A stretch of 35,640 nt of DNA from Alistipes sp. CAG:435 (GTDB lineage Bacteria > Bacteroidota > Bacteroidia > Bacteroidales > UBA932). Under the pieces are notes generated by a model that was not told the DNA's origin, did not search any database, and was given only the letters and a program-made list of their open reading frames with translations. Shown here piece by piece: positions 25,306-34,422 of the stretch. The DNA is taken from positions 1 through 35,640 of the forward strand of contig FR893110.1 of the NCBI GenBank assembly GCA_000433355.1, written 5' to 3'. The translations under genes and the position numbers were made by a program. Position 1 is the first letter of the stretch. Every line of letters begins with the position of its first letter.

Positions 25306-26910
25306 ATGAAAAATATTATCAGATTTACAGCGGTCGCCCTCGCCGCGACAATGCTCGCCTCCGCGGCCACGTCCTGTGTCGGTGACCTTGACGTGAAGCC
25401 TATCGATCCTAACATCGAGCTTCCGGAGGACGTGCTCAACAGCCAGGAGGCTTTCACAGCCCTTCTCGCCAAGTGCTATCAGGGACTTTCCTGCTCCGCA
25501 TCCTCCGGCCCGAGCAGCGATCCGGACATCGAAGGTGTGGACGGCGGCTATGGCCAGTACATGAGAGCGCTTTTCAATATGGAGGAACTCTCCACGGATG
25601 TGGCGACTTGCTGCTGGAACGATGGCAACCTCTTTGACATTCACAATCTCAATTGGAACGCATCCAATGAGTTCATCCTTTCAATGTACTACCGTATCTT
25701 CTTCCAGATCAGTCTCTGCAACGAGTTCATCCGCCGCTCCAACGCCAGCGACATCAGCGGTTACTCCCTGAAGAACGCCTACATCGCCGAGGCGAGAGCC
25801 CTCAGGCTCTTCAGCTACTATCACGCCATCGACTTGTTCGGCAACGTGCCTTTCGCGACAGAGCATCAGTCTGTGGGTTCAACCGGAGCCGAGCAGATCT
25901 CCCGCGCCGACCTCTTCGACTGGATGGAGAGCGAGTGCAACGACCTTCTTGGCGGCAGCGACCTCGCCGAGCCGGGTAAGAATGAATACGGCCGCTGCGA
26001 CAAGGGTATGGTGCAGATGATTCTCGCCAAACTCTACCTCAACGCCGAGGTTTGGAAGGGTACAGCGATGTACGACAAGGCTGCCGCTGTCTGTGAGAAG
26101 ATTATCAGTGAATATCCTCTCCACACCAAGAGCGCCGGCAAGTACAGCGCCTGGCAGGAGCTATTCATGGCCGACAACCACCTTTGGACAGCCAACACGA
26201 CCTACAACGGTGACGAGATCATCTTCGCCGTGGAGCAGGACGGAATCCTTGTTCAGTCCTACGGAGCCACTAACTATCTCGTCTTCGGCTGCACGGGTGG
26301 CAAGATGGACGCCGCAGCGATCGGTATCTCCTCAGGTTGGGGCGGTCTTTCCCTGACAGGGGCTTTCACCAGCAAGTTCGAGGACGCTGACCTTCGCGCC
26401 ACATTCTACAGGGGCGAGGAGTTCGATCAGTACGTCGATGCCTTGCGCCGTGAGTCCGACAGCTGGTCAAACGGTTGGAAGTCAATGAAATTCCTGAATG
26501 TGAACCACGATGGCGGCAAGGCTCAGGCCGATGGCTTCGTGGACACTGACTGGCCTGTCTTCCGCGGTGCCGACGCCTATCTGATGTACGCCGAGTGCGC
26601 CGCCAGGGGAGCCGCCGACAAGACCAAGGGACAGCAGTACCTTGACGCTGTACGCGCGAGAGCGGGTGTGGGCAGCATCGCCCTCACTCTTGACAACATC
26701 ATCGACGAGCGTGGCCGCGAGCTTTACTACGAGGGCTTCCGCCGTCAGGATCTGATCAGGTTCGGACTCTTCACTTCCGACAAGTACCTTTGGGAATTCA
26801 AGGGAGGCGTGCAGGCCGGAAAGGCTGTTGACGATCACTTCAATCTGTATCCGATCATGTCCAGCGACCTCAACGCTAACGGTAATCTTAAGCAGAATCC
26901 TGGTTATTAA
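25306..26910 (+). CDS. susD: SusD-type starch-binding lipoprotein
   Basis: The 534-residue protein has a lipoprotein signal with Cys24 (SAATSCVGDLDV). The N-terminal part DVLNSQEAFTALLAKCYQGL and the helical region with AEARALRLFSYYHAIDLFGNVPF are family hallmarks, as is the end NIIDERGRELYYEGFRRQDLIRFG. The segment ATCCWNDGNLFDIHNLNW resembles the part of Bacteroides SusD that supplies an aromatic to the starch-binding arc, consistent with alpha-glucan binding. It is anchored at the cell surface and forms the lid of SusC. It lies 13 bp after susC and 6 bp before the SusE/F-like gene, so all are cotranscribed. Confidence 0.95.
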   Translation: MKNIIRFTAVALAATMLASAATSCVGDLDVKPIDPNIELPEDVLNSQEAFTALLAKCYQGLSCSASSGPSSDPDIEGVDGGYGQYMRALFNMEELSTDVATCCWNDGNLFDIHNLNWNASNEFILSMYYRIFFQISLCNEFIRRSNASDISGYSLKNAYIAEARALRLFSYYHAIDLFGNVPFATEHQSVGSTGAEQISRADLFDWMESECNDLLGGSDLAEPGKNEYGRCDKGMVQMILAKLYLNAEVWKGTAMYDKAAAVCEKIISEYPLHTKSAGKYSAWQELFMADNHLWTANTTYNGDEIIFAVEQDGILVQSYGATNYLVFGCTGGKMDAAAIGISSGWGGLSLTGAFTSKFEDADLRATFYRGEEFDQYVDALRRESDSWSNGWKSMKFLNVNHDGGKAQADGFVDTDWPVFRGADAYLMYAECAARGAADKTKGQQYLDAVRARAGVGSIALTLDNIIDERGRELYYEGFRRQDLIRFGLFTSDKYLWEFKGGVQAGKAVDDHFNLYPIMSSDLNANGNLKQNPGY

Positions 26911-26916
26911 CAGATT

Positions 26917-29265
26917 ATGAAAAAGTTATTTTACACGATAATCGCATTTGCGGGAATCCTTGCGGCATCCTGCTCAACGGATGAGGACAAGCTGGTCTTC
27001 GATCCATCATCCTCCGTGGCCCCGACTCTGGGAACCCTGGCCGGAACCACGCTCTCGTCCGACGGCGCTGACCTGACCTTCGAGTTCACACAGCCGAAAT
27101 ACAATGTCGATGCCGGCGTGCTATACGCTCTCTACGCCTCTGATTCTCAGGATTTCGGGAAGCAGGAGAAACTCGCCGCCACCATCGGCGGCACGACCGT
27201 GACCGTCAAGCAGTCCGCCCTCAACTCGGTGATCCTGAATCTGGGCGGCGAGCCTGGCGCGGAGTTCACGGTCTACCTCAGGCTTGACTCATGGCTAGCG
27301 AACAACAAGAACATGGCTGTGGAGTCCTCGCTGGCCCGTTCCGGCGTGTTGTCCGCCACATTCGTTCCTTACAGCCAGCTGATCCTTGACAAGGATATCT
27401 ATGATCACGTCTGGGTGATGGGCGACTACAGCGGATGGAGCCACGACAAGGCGCAGCTCCTCTACAACTACAGCAAGGACGGCAACATATTCACAGGTGT
27501 TGTTGACTTTGAGGACAAGGCTGCGAACGGCATCAAGTTCACCGGTGCGGCTTCCTGGGACGAGGCCACAGGCAACTGGGGAACGGCTAATCCTGACGAT
27601 GCGTCCGAGGCTGCCTCTGTGACGCTTCTCAATGGATCCAACGACAACATCATGTGCTACGGCAAGCGTTTCTACAAGTTCACCCTTGACAAGAAAGCCC
27701 TCGTCCTGACCAAGGAGTGGGGCGCTGACAAGATCGGTATTGTGGGTACGATCAACAACTGGGCCGCTCCTGACGTGGAGATGACGTTCAACAAGGACTA
27801 TCTCCGCTTCTGGGTTGACCTTGAGGTCACCGGCGACCAGGAGATCAAGTTCCGCGCCGACGAGGACTGGGTGTACAACTGGGGCGCCGACGCGAAGTCG
27901 GGCGGTGACAACATCAAGGTGGGTACCGGAAAGTACCGTGTCTATCTTGACCTTAACAAGGGTACCGTCGAGCTGAACGAGAAGATGTTCGGCAAGACCG
28001 AGCCGAGCGCAGGTGGTGACGAGCCTGAGCCAGGCAAGCCTGGCGCGTGGTCACTCATCGGTACCATCAACGGGGACAGCTGGTCGGCGGACGTTGACAT
28101 GACCAACACCGAGGGTGACATCTGGATCGCCCGTAGCGTGAGACTCACCGCAAGCGACGAGTTCAAGATCCGCGCCGACCACGATTGGTCTGTGACGGTA
28201 GGAGGACCGGAGGAGAACTCCACAAGCACCATCGATCCGGCCAATGCCTACGGCGTGTTCAAGCCTGAGCTTGGCAAGGCGTTCGCCGCCGGTGACAAGA
28301 ACATCCAGGTGGGGGCAGAGGGAGTCTACGACATCACCTACGACTATGCCGCCCAGACCATACTCATCGAAGAGCACAAGGCCGCTTTCTCCCTCATCGG
28401 CGAGATCGGCGGAAGCTCTTGGAGCAAGGACTTCGTGATGACTCAGGACGGAGATGTCTGGACCAGCCCGGTAGTGAACATCACCGGAGGGTTCAAGATC
28501 CGTTACGACTACTCCTGGGAGGAAACCAACACCTACGGTGTCGCCGAAGGCTTCACGCCGGAGGTCGGCGTCGAGTTCACGGCTGTGCAGCCGGGCGGCA
28601 ACATCACTGTTCCCGCCGCCGGTGACTACAAGGTCGTGTTCAACTCCAAGACCCTCGCCGTCACCATCAGCGCCGTGGCTTTCCCTGAGAGCCTCTACAT
28701 GATCGGCGATGAGTTCGGAGGCTGGGACTGGAAGAGTGACGGCGTGGTCGAGATGACGCCTGTCAGCAAGCAGGAAGGCCAGTTCTGGACCGTCCGCTAC
28801 TTCTCTGCCAAGAAGGGCTTCAAGTACTCTCCTATAAGGGATTGGGGCAAGGATTTCCACGGCCTCAAGACCAACGACGGCTATGCCGTGGATGGCGGCA
28901 ACTGCACTGTAGAAGCGGATGGCTTCTACATGGTTCATGTTGACCTCAAGCGCGAGATGGTTCACGTCGAGCCTGCGAGGATCTACGGAATGGGCGACTG
29001 CTTCGGCGGCTGGGACGCCGGCATGGAGGCAGCCCTGTTCAAGGCTGACGGCAAGGTTCTCAAAGCCACTCTTGTAGGGGACGGTGAGATCCGTATGTAT
29101 GCCGAGTCCTCTATCGCCAACTCGGATTGGTGGACCCGCGAGTTCATCGTCCTCGACGGCAAGATCGTCTATCGCGGCAACGGGGACGACCAGAAGCGCG
29201 TGAACTGCACGAAGGGACAGGAGGTGACTCTTGATCTCAACGCAGGGACGGGTTCAATCAAATAA
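26917..29265 (+). CDS. Large SusE/SusF-like starch-binding lipoprotein with six modules
   Basis: This 782-residue lipoprotein (Cys19 in LAASCSTDEDK, with an acidic surface-export-like sequence after it) begins with a SusE-type Ig-like domain (about 25-152). Six repeated modules of about 85-110 residues follow, at roughly 162-268, 271-354, 377-486, 488-586, 592-686 and 688-782. Each opens with a strand of the type VWVMGDYSGW, IGIVGTINNW, WSLIGTINGD, FSLIGEIGGS, LYMIGDEFGGW or IYGMGDCFGGW, and several carry the later FKIRADHDW or IKFRADEDW motif. These are the starch-binding folds of SusE (two modules) and SusF (three modules). One protein here seems to do the job of both. A Pro/Glu/Gly linker lies at 362-376. 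It would tether starch at the surface for SusG. It closes the first part of the operon, just before a strong terminator. Confidence 0.88.
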   Translation: MKKLFYTIIAFAGILAASCSTDEDKLVFDPSSSVAPTLGTLAGTTLSSDGADLTFEFTQPKYNVDAGVLYALYASDSQDFGKQEKLAATIGGTTVTVKQSALNSVILNLGGEPGAEFTVYLRLDSWLANNKNMAVESSLARSGVLSATFVPYSQLILDKDIYDHVWVMGDYSGWSHDKAQLLYNYSKDGNIFTGVVDFEDKAANGIKFTGAASWDEATGNWGTANPDDASEAASVTLLNGSNDNIMCYGKRFYKFTLDKKALVLTKEWGADKIGIVGTINNWAAPDVEMTFNKDYLRFWVDLEVTGDQEIKFRADEDWVYNWGADAKSGGDNIKVGTGKYRVYLDLNKGTVELNEKMFGKTEPSAGGDEPEPGKPGAWSLIGTINGDSWSADVDMTNTEGDIWIARSVRLTASDEFKIRADHDWSVTVGGPEENSTSTIDPANAYGVFKPELGKAFAAGDKNIQVGAEGVYDITYDYAAQTILIEEHKAAFSLIGEIGGSSWSKDFVMTQDGDVWTSPVVNITGGFKIRYDYSWEETNTYGVAEGFTPEVGVEFTAVQPGGNITVPAAGDYKVVFNSKTLAVTISAVAFPESLYMIGDEFGGWDWKSDGVVEMTPVSKQEGQFWTVRYFSAKKGFKYSPIRDWGKDFHGLKTNDGYAVDGGNCTVEADGFYMVHVDLKREMVHVEPARIYGMGDCFGGWDAGMEAALFKADGKVLKATLVGDGEIRMYAESSIANSDWWTREFIVLDGKIVYRGNGDDQKRVNCTKGQEVTLDLNAGTGSIK

Positions 29266-29277
29266 ATCCTGACTATC

Positions 29278-29326
29278 TCAGACGCACCCGATGGAGGAAT
29301 ATGCCAAGGGTGCGTCTGATTTTTTT
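29278..29326 (+). terminator. Terminator inside the starch locus, between the SusEF and SusG genes
   Basis: TCAGACGCACCC (29278-29289) and GGGTGCGTCTGA (29308-29319) form a perfect 12-bp stem with an 18-base loop, followed at once by seven T. It ends 16 bp before the amylase start codon. A weak -7-like TATATTCG follows at 29329-29336 but lies too close to the start to be convincing. Confidence 0.9.
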
Positions 29327-29342
29327 ATTATATTCGTAGATT

Positions 29343-31346
29343 ATGAGACGATCTTCTTTTCTCTTGAGGCTTATAGGCCTTGTTCTGGCCGCCGCGCTCC
29401 TTGCGGGGTGCGACAAGAAAGGCACGACTCCCGATCCGACTCCGACTCCGGGGCCGGAGGCTCCGGAACGTACCGGCGAATCGGGAATATCCTACCAGAT
29501 GCTGGTATATTCATTCGCCGACAGTGACGGCGACGGCTGCGGCGACTTCAAGGGAATCCAATCCAGACTTGACTATCTTAAGGAGATGGGGGTCCAGGCC
29601 ATCTGGCTTTCCCCGATCCACCCGGCTTCATCCTATCACGGCTACGATGTCCTGGACTATTCCGGAGTCAATCCCGACTATGGCACCGAGGCCGACTTCA
29701 AATCCCTTCTGGACGCGGCACACGCCAAGGGGATCAAGATCTATCTTGACTATGTGCTGAACCACACATCCAAGGATCATCCGTGGTTCCTTGACGCGAA
29801 AAAAAGCGCGGGCAGTCAGCACCGCGACTATTATATCTTCTCCGACAACCCGCAGGCCGACATTCGTGACGGCAAGATTCCGATGATTGCCACCGAGGGC
29901 GCGCGCGGCTACGACTCCGGCCAGTGGTTCTCCGCCGTGACGGGCGTTGACGGCAAGCTCAAGGTGAGGTTCACCCTTGCCCTGGACAATGCCGGCAAGC
30001 CTTCGACACTGAGGATGGACAAGGTTGACGAGGTGTCCAACACCGGCAGTCAGAACTCGGGGATATGGCTGTACTACGGCGATGACAACATGGCGCAGTT
30101 CTACAAGAGCGGGGCTAGGGAATGCACTCTGTCACTGGAGTTTGAATCCTCCTGGGGCGTGCTTGTGAGAACCAGCCAGACCCAATGGGACTCCCACAAG
30201 TACGGCGCTCCGTCCGGAAAGAACCAGCTTTCCTATGGCGTTCCGCTCGCGCTTTCGAACACCAACGCTCAGGACATCATTCTGCCTGGAATGACCACGA
30301 CGATGTACCACTCGCATTTCTGGACAGACTGGTTCGCCGACCTGAACTACGGCCCGGCGGCCACCTGCGAGCAGTCCGCAGCTTTCAAGTCCGTCTGCGA
30401 GTCCGCTGACAAGTGGATCAGGATGGGAGTGGACGGCTTCCGTCTGGACGCTGTCAAGCACATCTACCACAACGCCAATTCGGACGAGAACCCGACATTC
30501 CTGAAGAAATTCTACGACCGCTGCAACTCCACCTACAAGTCCGCCGGCGGCAAGGGTGACTTCTACATGGTGGGCGAGCAGTTCAGCGACGCCTCCGAGG
30601 TCGCGCCGTACTACAAAGGCATTCCAGCCCTCTTTGAGTTCAGTTTCTGGTGGAGGCTGAAGGACTGCATCAACAACGGTGACGGAAGTTCCTTCGTCGG
30701 CACGATACAGAACTATCAGAAACTCTACGCGGGCTACCGCTCCGACTACATCGAGGCCACTAAACTCTCCAACCACGACGAGGACAGGGCCGGGAACGAT
30801 CTCGGAAAAAGTTTGGCCAAGATGAAACTCGCCGGCGTGGTTCTCCTTACGGCGGGCGGCCAGCCTTACATCTACCAGGGCGAGGAACTCGGCTACTGGG
30901 GGTCCAAGTCCAGCGGCGATGAATATGTCCGCACACCGATCATGTGGAACTCCGACGGTTCGTCGCTCGCCGACGGCAAGTTGAGCGGCAAGGTGGACAG
31001 GACGATGCTCTCCTCCGGAATCTCTGTCGAGAGCCAGGCGAAGGATGACGGTTCCATCCTCAATGTCTACCGCCGTTTCGGTGTGCTGAGGGATCAGTAC
31101 AAGGCCTTGGCCAAGGGTTCGTTCGACTACTGTCCGGCTGCATCTTCTGTGGCTTCCGTCTCCGCATGGTACCGTGCCTATGATGGCCAGAAGGTCTTGG
31201 TTGTCCATAATTTCTCCGCTGGCAACGCCTCCGTCAACTTTACGTCCGACAAGCTGGACAACGCCGTCGCCACGAACGGAACCGTGAAGGTAAATGGCTC
31301 CAGGTTGACTCTGGGAGCATATTCATCAGTCGTTTTTCTGCAATAG
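29343..31346 (+). CDS. susG: SusG-like surface alpha-amylase, GH13, with CBM58-like insertion
   Basis: This 667-residue lipoprotein (Cys23 in LLAGCDKKG, then a Pro/Thr/Asp linker) is a family GH13 enzyme that cuts alpha-1,4 links in starch. Catalytic residues are Asp369 (DGFRLDAVKH), Glu412 (MVGEQFSD) and Asp479 (LSNHDEDR); YLDYVLNHTS is conserved region I. Between the third strand and the catalytic aspartate, about residues 195-320, there is an extra domain (FSAVTGVDGKLKVRFTLALD to SYGVPLALSNTNAQDIILPG). It sits where Bacteroides SusG carries its starch-binding CBM58, so I read it as the same arrangement. The C-terminal beta domain ends SSVVFLQ. It should act at the cell surface beside SusD and the SusEF protein. 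It follows an intra-locus terminator and precedes the double GH13 gene by 15 bp. Confidence 0.93.
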   Translation: MRRSSFLLRLIGLVLAAALLAGCDKKGTTPDPTPTPGPEAPERTGESGISYQMLVYSFADSDGDGCGDFKGIQSRLDYLKEMGVQAIWLSPIHPASSYHGYDVLDYSGVNPDYGTEADFKSLLDAAHAKGIKIYLDYVLNHTSKDHPWFLDAKKSAGSQHRDYYIFSDNPQADIRDGKIPMIATEGARGYDSGQWFSAVTGVDGKLKVRFTLALDNAGKPSTLRMDKVDEVSNTGSQNSGIWLYYGDDNMAQFYKSGARECTLSLEFESSWGVLVRTSQTQWDSHKYGAPSGKNQLSYGVPLALSNTNAQDIILPGMTTTMYHSHFWTDWFADLNYGPAATCEQSAAFKSVCESADKWIRMGVDGFRLDAVKHIYHNANSDENPTFLKKFYDRCNSTYKSAGGKGDFYMVGEQFSDASEVAPYYKGIPALFEFSFWWRLKDCINNGDGSSFVGTIQNYQKLYAGYRSDYIEATKLSNHDEDRAGNDLGKSLAKMKLAGVVLLTAGGQPYIYQGEELGYWGSKSSGDEYVRTPIMWNSDGSSLADGKLSGKVDRTMLSSGISVESQAKDDGSILNVYRRFGVLRDQYKALAKGSFDYCPAASSVASVSAWYRAYDGQKVLVVHNFSAGNASVNFTSDKLDNAVATNGTVKVNGSRLTLGAYSSVVFLQ

Positions 31347-31361
31347 GTAATTTGACATTAT

Positions 31362-34300
31362 ATGAGACGTACACTATTCATTCTGCTTGCCTCTCTTCTG
31401 GTGCTCTCCTGCGGGCGCGATCCCGGAGAGGCTGCCGTTGAGCGTGACTGGACCCGCGACGCCGTGGTCTATGAACTGAACACCCGTCAGGCGACCGCCG
31501 AAGGCACCTTCGCCGCAGCCCAGAGGAAACTTCCTGAACTTAAGGAACTTGGGGTGGACGTTGTCTGGCTGATGCCTGTCTATCCGATCGGCGAGAAAGG
31601 CCGCAAGGGAACTCTCGGCTCCTACTATGCCATCAAGGACTACTGCGACATCAACCCGGAGTTCGGCACCCTGGAGGATTTCGACGACTTTGTCGGCGCG
31701 GCCCACGACCTTGGCCTCAAGGTCATCATCGACTGGGTGGCCAACCACACCTCTCCGGATCATCCGTGGGTGACGGGGAAACCTGCCGACTGGTACGTCC
31801 GCGACGCGGAGGGCAACACGATTGTCGAATATGACTGGACGGACATCGCCAAGCTCAACTACGAGTCCAAGGAGATGCGGGCCGAGATGGAGAAGAGCAT
31901 GCGTTTCTGGCTTGACAGGGGGATCGACGGCTTCCGCTGCGACGTGGCCTATCAGGTGCCGCAGGATTTCTGGGCCGATGTGTTCTCGAAGTTCAGGTCT
32001 GAATATTCCCGCAGACTCTACTTCCTCGCCGAGGGGGAGGAGCCTTGGCTGCACGAGGCTGGCTTCGACGCCACCTACGCCTGGAAACTGCACCATCTGC
32101 TGAACGACATCGCGCAGGGGAAGGCAGGAGCCGACAGCCTTGTCCGCTATGTGGAATGGAACGCCACTGCCTATCCATCCGGCAGCCATAGGCTTACGTT
32201 CGTCACTAACCATGACGAGAACTCTTGGTCCGGCACTGAATATGAAAGGATGGGCGACGCTTGGAAGGCGATGGCTGTCCTCTGCTGGACACTTCCGAAC
32301 TCCCAGCCGCTGATCTACACCGGTCAGGAGGTCGGCTACAACCACCGTTTCGAGTTCTTCGAGAAGGATCCGATGCCGGACTGGCACCACAACGCCACCA
32401 CGGATTTCTACACCTATCTCAATGAGGTGAAGCACGCTCATCCGGCTCTGGATTCTGACAATCCGTCCTTCGAGGTGCTTTCCTGCACTGATTCCGCTCT
32501 GGTCTTCAAGCGCGCTTTGGACCAGGACAGCGTGATCGTCAGCGTTCAGTTGCAGGCTCCGTGGAACTGGAGTATAACTGTCCCGGAGTCAAGGGTTTCG
32601 CACGTGGAGCCGCCGAGCTGGTGGGTGGGCATGAAGACCCCTCTCCAGCTGATGATCCACGGCGATGGCATCGCCGGCTATGATGTCAGGATCGAGGGTG
32701 AAGGTGTCGGCGTCAAGGAGATCCATAAGGCGGACAGCCCTGACTATCTTTTTGTTGACGTGGCCGTAAGCTCATCGGCTAAGCCCGGTGAGTACGGCAT
32801 CATATTCACGAAGGATGGCAGTTCCTTCCGCTATCCGTACCGGATCGCCGCGAGAGAGGAAGGTTCCGCCGAGCGTGGCAGTTTCACAACTTCGGATCTT
32901 ATCTATCTGATCTGCCCCGACCGTTTCGCCAACGCCAACAAGGGAAATGACAACACCGATGACACCGCCGAGAAGGCTGACCGCAGCGAGCCGTTTGGCC
33001 GCCACGGTGGTGATCTTCAAGGTATTATCGATCACTTGGACTACATCGCCGACCTTGGTGCCACCGCCGTCTGGTGTACTCCGCTTCTGGTGGACGACCA
33101 GTCCGAGGGATCTTACCACGGCTATGCCTGTGGCGACTACTACCGCATCGACCCACGTTTCGGCAGCAATTCCCAGTACAGGGAATATGTCGCCAAAGCC
33201 CACGAGAAGGGTCTGAAAGTGATAATGGACATCGTGACCAACCACTGTGGCACCGGCCACTGGTGGATGAATAATCTTCCGTTCAAGGACTGGATCCATC
33301 AGTTTCCTGAATATACCGGCTCGAACATCGCCTTTTCAACGGCGATGGATCCGAACGCGTCGCAGTACGATGCGAATTTACAGGTCAGCGGCTGGTTCGT
33401 GCCTTCGATGCCGGACATGAATCTCGACAATCCGTTCATGCTGAAATACTTTCAGCAATGGGCGATCTGGTGGACCGAGTTCTCCGGCCAGGACGGCCTG
33501 CGTGTGGACACCTACCCGTACAACGAGAAAGTCCCTATGAGCAAGTGGTGCGAGGCCGTGATGAATGAATATCCAAACTTCAACATCGTGGGTGAGTGCT
33601 GGGACTCCAACATCGACCAGCTTGCCTACTGGCAGGGCGGCAACGCCAACCGTGACGGTTTCGACTCCCACTTGCCTTCGATTATGGATTTCCCTCTCCA
33701 GGAGGCGATCAACGCCGCTCTTTGCGAGGACGAGCCGCAGTGGGGACAGGGAATGGTCCGGGTATATTCAGCCCTCTCTCACGACGCCACCTATAATGAT
33801 GTGTCCAAGATGCTGATATTCCTGTCCAACCACGATCATTATCGTGTCGCCGACGCCTGGAGGCAGAATCCGGACAAGTTGAAGATCGCCTACACCCTTC
33901 TGGCCACAGTCCGTGGAATCCCTCAGATTTTCTACGGTGACGAGATGGGATTCGCCACCGGCAAGACCTACAAGAGCGACGGCGAGCTGAGGATGGACTT
34001 CCCTGGCGGCTGGGAAGGCGACAAGGTGGATCTGTTCACCGAAGAAGGCCGTGCCTCCGCCACCGTCACAGTCGGCGGAAAAACGATCCCGCAGGGACAA
34101 CTCGCTGAGCTTCACGACTATGCCAAGACCCTCTTCCAGTGGAGAAAGACCAAGGACGTGATCCACACCGGCCGCACGATGCACTTCCTCGGCCGTGACA
34201 ACACCTACGCCTTCTTCCGCTACAACGACACCGACAAGGTCTTCGTCTATGTGAACAATTCCCCGGAGCCGAAAACCATCCCGTGGTCCCACTACTCCGA

Positions 34301-34418
34301 GATCGCCTCCGACCTAACCACCGGCCGCAACGTCCTCACCGGCGAGCCACTCCAGCTCTCCGACTCCACCGTCGTCCCACCTTCCACCGCTTTGGTAGTA
34401 GAGTACACTTTGAAGTAG
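31362..34418 (+). CDS. Double GH13 lipoprotein: alpha-amylase domain fused to SusA-like neopullulanase
   Basis: The 1018-residue product carries two complete GH13 enzymes. The first (about 28-415) has IIDWVANHTS, Asp194 (DGFRCDVAY), Glu224 (FLAEGEEPW) and Asp285 (VTNHDENSW). A beta-rich N-type domain (about 430-525, VSHVEPPSWWVGM to FRYPYRI) then opens the second, which matches SusA/cyclomaltodextrinase-type neopullulanases: LIYLICPDRFANAN, MDIVTNHCG, Asp716 (DGLRVDTYPY), Glu745 (IVGECWDSN) and Asp825 (LSNHDHYR). Both triads are intact. The signal ends LLVLSCGRDPG (Cys17), so it is a lipoprotein; the residues after the Cys lack the acidic surface-export pattern, so I expect it to face the periplasm, as SusA does. 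In Bacteroides SusA is a single GH13 of about 620 residues, so the extra N-terminal enzyme is unusual. It is the last gene of the locus. Confidence 0.92.
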   Translation: MRRTLFILLASLLVLSCGRDPGEAAVERDWTRDAVVYELNTRQATAEGTFAAAQRKLPELKELGVDVVWLMPVYPIGEKGRKGTLGSYYAIKDYCDINPEFGTLEDFDDFVGAAHDLGLKVIIDWVANHTSPDHPWVTGKPADWYVRDAEGNTIVEYDWTDIAKLNYESKEMRAEMEKSMRFWLDRGIDGFRCDVAYQVPQDFWADVFSKFRSEYSRRLYFLAEGEEPWLHEAGFDATYAWKLHHLLNDIAQGKAGADSLVRYVEWNATAYPSGSHRLTFVTNHDENSWSGTEYERMGDAWKAMAVLCWTLPNSQPLIYTGQEVGYNHRFEFFEKDPMPDWHHNATTDFYTYLNEVKHAHPALDSDNPSFEVLSCTDSALVFKRALDQDSVIVSVQLQAPWNWSITVPESRVSHVEPPSWWVGMKTPLQLMIHGDGIAGYDVRIEGEGVGVKEIHKADSPDYLFVDVAVSSSAKPGEYGIIFTKDGSSFRYPYRIAAREEGSAERGSFTTSDLIYLICPDRFANANKGNDNTDDTAEKADRSEPFGRHGGDLQGIIDHLDYIADLGATAVWCTPLLVDDQSEGSYHGYACGDYYRIDPRFGSNSQYREYVAKAHEKGLKVIMDIVTNHCGTGHWWMNNLPFKDWIHQFPEYTGSNIAFSTAMDPNASQYDANLQVSGWFVPSMPDMNLDNPFMLKYFQQWAIWWTEFSGQDGLRVDTYPYNEKVPMSKWCEAVMNEYPNFNIVGECWDSNIDQLAYWQGGNANRDGFDSHLPSIMDFPLQEAINAALCEDEPQWGQGMVRVYSALSHDATYNDVSKMLIFLSNHDHYRVADAWRQNPDKLKIAYTLLATVRGIPQIFYGDEMGFATGKTYKSDGELRMDFPGGWEGDKVDLFTEEGRASATVTVGGKTIPQGQLAELHDYAKTLFQWRKTKDVIHTGRTMHFLGRDNTYAFFRYNDTDKVFVYVNNSPEPKTIPWSHYSEIASDLTTGRNVLTGEPLQLSDSTVVPPSTALVVEYTLK

Positions 34419-34422
34419 CTAG

